Shown piece after piece: positions 38,572 through 40,262 of a stretch of DNA of 40,262 bases. Every line of letters starts with the position of its first letter. Position 1 is the first letter of the stretch. The DNA lies in IMG/VR virus record IMGVR_UViG_3300037247_000198, positions 1-40,262 of that record. One strand, written 5' to 3'. The notes under the pieces were generated by a model. It was not told the origin of the DNA and did no database searches. It saw only the letters and a program-made list of their open reading frames with translations. The translations under genes were made by a program, and so were the position numbers. Origin of the DNA: a virus.

Positions 38572-39103
38572 CCCCAAGATGGTTCCGGAGTCTGACCTGA
38601 TAGCTCTCAAGGAGTCCCACGCCACGGCTATCAAGGACCTAGAGACTGGCCACACTTCCGCAACTGAGACGGCCACTGCGGAGCACGATGAGAAGTCCAA
38701 GGTCCTTGAATCCGAGGTTAAGACTGCCAGAGGTGAGCTAGACAGGCTGCGAGCCGACAATTCCCGTCTTGAGGAAGCAGGAAAAACCCACGCCTCCACC
38801 ACAGAGGAGAGAAATGGGCTCAAGGAGGAAATTGAGGCTGGCAAGAAGACTCTGAAGGAAGCAGAAGATGGCCTACGGTCAAATCTGGCTGACCAGCTAA
38901 CCGCAGGCTACGGTATCCCAGAGTCGGCTCTTAAGGACAAGACGGCCGCCGAACTAGGCCAAATCTTTGATGTCCTGAAGAAGGCCAAGAGTCCCAACTC
39001 TAACCAGTATACTACAGGTGGAGGGTCCGGCGGTGAGCCACCTAAGTCCGGCCGCGACAAGATTAAAGCCGGTCTTGAGGGTGACGAACTGCGCCGCATG
39101 TAA
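38564..39103 (+). CDS. Capsid scaffold protein
   Basis: This 179-residue protein starts at ATG 38564, with AAAGGA 8 nt upstream. It is almost all charged helix with coiled-coil character (KSKVLESEVKTARGELDRLR, RNGLKEEIEAGKKTLKEAEDG). A glycine-rich linker and a basic C-terminus follow (GRDKIKAGLEGDELRRM), the end that usually binds the capsid protein. It lies directly before the major capsid gene. Composition, length and position all fit a scaffold that guides prohead assembly and then leaves. Confidence 0.8.
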   Translation: MDDPKMVPESDLIALKESHATAIKDLETGHTSATETATAEHDEKSKVLESEVKTARGELDRLRADNSRLEEAGKTHASTTEERNGLKEEIEAGKKTLKEAEDGLRSNLADQLTAGYGIPESALKDKTAAELGQIFDVLKKAKSPNSNQYTTGGGSGGEPPKSGRDKIKAGLEGDELRRM

Positions 39104-39119
39104 ATAGGAGGGCCTCCAG

Positions 39120-40097
39120 ATGGCTATTATAGGCTACTGGGATACTCTCGCGCAAGCCCAGAAGCTCACACAGTCCATCCTCCTCAGCGGTATCATTGAG
39201 GAAATCGTTGAGGAGGGGCAACTTATCCCTCGTCTCCCTGTTACGCAGATTGACGGCAAGGACCTTGTTTACAACCGCGAGGTTGAGACGCCCTCTGCCG
39301 ACTTCTACGACATTGGGGAGGAAATTGCATCCCAGGCGGCTGAGACCTACGACCAGATTACTTCCACCCTCAAGAGGGCCATTGGCCAGTGGGACCTGGA
39401 TGCCTTCATCACCGCCACCTACCGAAACAAGAACGACATGAAGGCCGTGGCGATTCAGCGGGCCCGAAAGGGCGTCCTCAGGACCATCGAGAACGAGCTT
39501 ATCTATGGCGACGACTCAACCCTTACTAAGAGGTTTGATGGTCTCCATGTGCTGGTTGGCCCCACCACGTCCCAGACCATCAACCAAGGCTCAAGCTCAA
39601 CTGGTGCGGCTCTGAGTCTTGCCAACCTAGACAAGCTCATTGACTTGGTGAAGCCAGCACCCAATGTCCTTCTGATGAACTTCGAGATGCAGAGACGGCT
39701 CTCCGCAGTTGGCCGTGGTGGCGGGGCTACCTATCCCGTAGTTCACACGCCCGAATCCCCTGGTGGCGACATTCAGCCGATGGTCACTGCCTACCGAGGC
39801 ATCCCCATCCAGCGGACCGACTATCTCACTCAGACGGAGAACATCTCCTCTGGCGACTACTCTGCCAAGACTGGTGGCGATATGACCTCCATCTTTGCCA
39901 TCCGCTTCGACGAGATTGCTATGGGCGGTGTTAGCCTTATCACCGGCAATCCTGCCTTTGAGGTCTTCGAGTGGGAGAAGCTGGAGAACAAGGATGCAGG
40001 CCGAATCCGCCTAGTCTGGTACTTGACCCTAGGTATGGGCAGTACCTTGTCTCTTGCCTGCATTGACGGCATCACTGATGTCGCAGTGGTAGTCTAG
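39120..40097 (+). CDS. Major capsid protein (HK97-fold type)
   Basis: This 325-residue protein has a strong site (GGAGGG) before ATG. Features of the fold are an N-terminal helix (AQAQKLTQSILLSGIIEEIVEEGQ), an E-loop-like segment (DLVYNREVETPSADF), the spine helix region (MKAVAIQRARKGVLRTIENELIYGD), and an A-domain end with NVLLMNFEMQRRLSAVGR and FRDEIAMGGVSLITG-like strands. It is the shell subunit, assembled on the scaffold encoded just upstream. It has no obvious protease-cleaved delta domain. Confidence 0.88.
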   Translation: MAIIGYWDTLAQAQKLTQSILLSGIIEEIVEEGQLIPRLPVTQIDGKDLVYNREVETPSADFYDIGEEIASQAAETYDQITSTLKRAIGQWDLDAFITATYRNKNDMKAVAIQRARKGVLRTIENELIYGDDSTLTKRFDGLHVLVGPTTSQTINQGSSSTGAALSLANLDKLIDLVKPAPNVLLMNFEMQRRLSAVGRGGGATYPVVHTPESPGGDIQPMVTAYRGIPIQRTDYLTQTENISSGDYSAKTGGDMTSIFAIRFDEIAMGGVSLITGNPAFEVFEWEKLENKDAGRIRLVWYLTLGMGSTLSLACIDGITDVAVVV

Positions 40098-40110
40098 GGG
40101 GAGGCACATC

Positions 40111-40262
40111 ATGGGTGTTGATTCCAAGTACCGAAGCTCGGACATGTTCCTCATCGAGGTGCAGTGTGAGGCTTCGGGTACCCCATTCAAGGTTTTTGAC
40201 TCGGATGCTCCTGCAAAGTTCCGAGTCCTAGACATGTGGGGGTACATGACAGGTGCTGGAGC
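40111..40262 (+). CDS. Structural protein after capsid gene (3'-partial)
   Basis: ATG 40111 follows GGGGGAGG and the frame runs off the right edge. The visible 50 residues include YRSSDMFLIEVQCEASGTPF and FRVLDMWGYMTG, a beta-rich start typical of small head-decoration or head-fibre proteins that follow the capsid gene. Too little is present to assign a family. Confidence 0.6.
   Translation, partial: MGVDSKYRSSDMFLIEVQCEASGTPFKVFDSDAPAKFRVLDMWGYMTGAG

Noticed and set aside
1-40262. Complete circular genome with joined ends
   Set aside because: Joining the last and first bases puts a stop directly after the partial last gene and leaves the first gene without a start, so the ends do not match as one continuous gene.

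Overview
The window looks like part of a tailed, probably short-tailed (podovirus-like), dsDNA bacteriophage genome. Almost every base is coding, and genes overlap by 1-14 nt. It carries terminase, portal, a 2,035-residue transglycosylase/internal virion protein, a scaffold and a major capsid gene. I see no tape-measure, sheath or major tail-tube gene. There is no integrase, rRNA or recognisable tRNA. Five promoters match the sigma-70 consensus with exact 17-bp spacers, so the host is bacterial, but the sequence does not name it. GTG and TTG starts are common. The window opens and closes inside genes and is therefore a slice of a larger genome.

Layout. (1) 1-11627, rightward: tail and adsorption genes. 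These are a proline-rich FNLxPP protein, an HExxH protein, an Asp-box beta-propeller, a connector-like protein fused to a long helical region, short tail-fibre modules, a DNRLRE-like protein with eight 20-residue repeats, and a large fibre with a GC-rich insert. (2) 11624-23914, leftward: replication, recombination and many small genes. These include a family-A DNA polymerase split into exonuclease and polymerase ORFs, an N4/N6 DNA methyltransferase, an ERCC4-type nuclease with helix-hairpin-helix, a Sak4-like ATPase, a Cas4/RecB-like Fe-S nuclease, a probable ssDNA-binding protein and a RepA-like ATPase. HTH proteins, DUF4326, a TIM-barrel protein and a series of zinc-ribbon microproteins fill the rest. 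(3) 23915-25161: a control region with back-to-back promoters, one rightward gene with its own terminator, and spaced dyad repeats. (4) 25162-27325, leftward: a second operon of small proteins. (5) 27515-38303, rightward: packaging and portal, the giant virion protein and a holin-like protein. (6) 38437 to the end, rightward: scaffold, major capsid and one partial gene.

How it works together. Two leftward promoters (near 24000 and 27380) should give early replication/takeover transcripts, and rightward promoters (near 27490 and 38415) should give late packaging and capsid transcripts. The two late promoters are near-identical copies, and in both the predicted first transcribed base is the A of an ATG. 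A heptamer CGACTAA recurs around them and inside the opposing early promoter, which suggests one shared regulator. The most unusual parts are this promoter/operator system, the three evenly spaced TTAGCA-N4-CTAACA dyads, two inverted-repeat-rich stretches (22243-22355 and 23461-23750), and a run of abutting micro-ORFs. All functional calls rest on motif reading without database searches.
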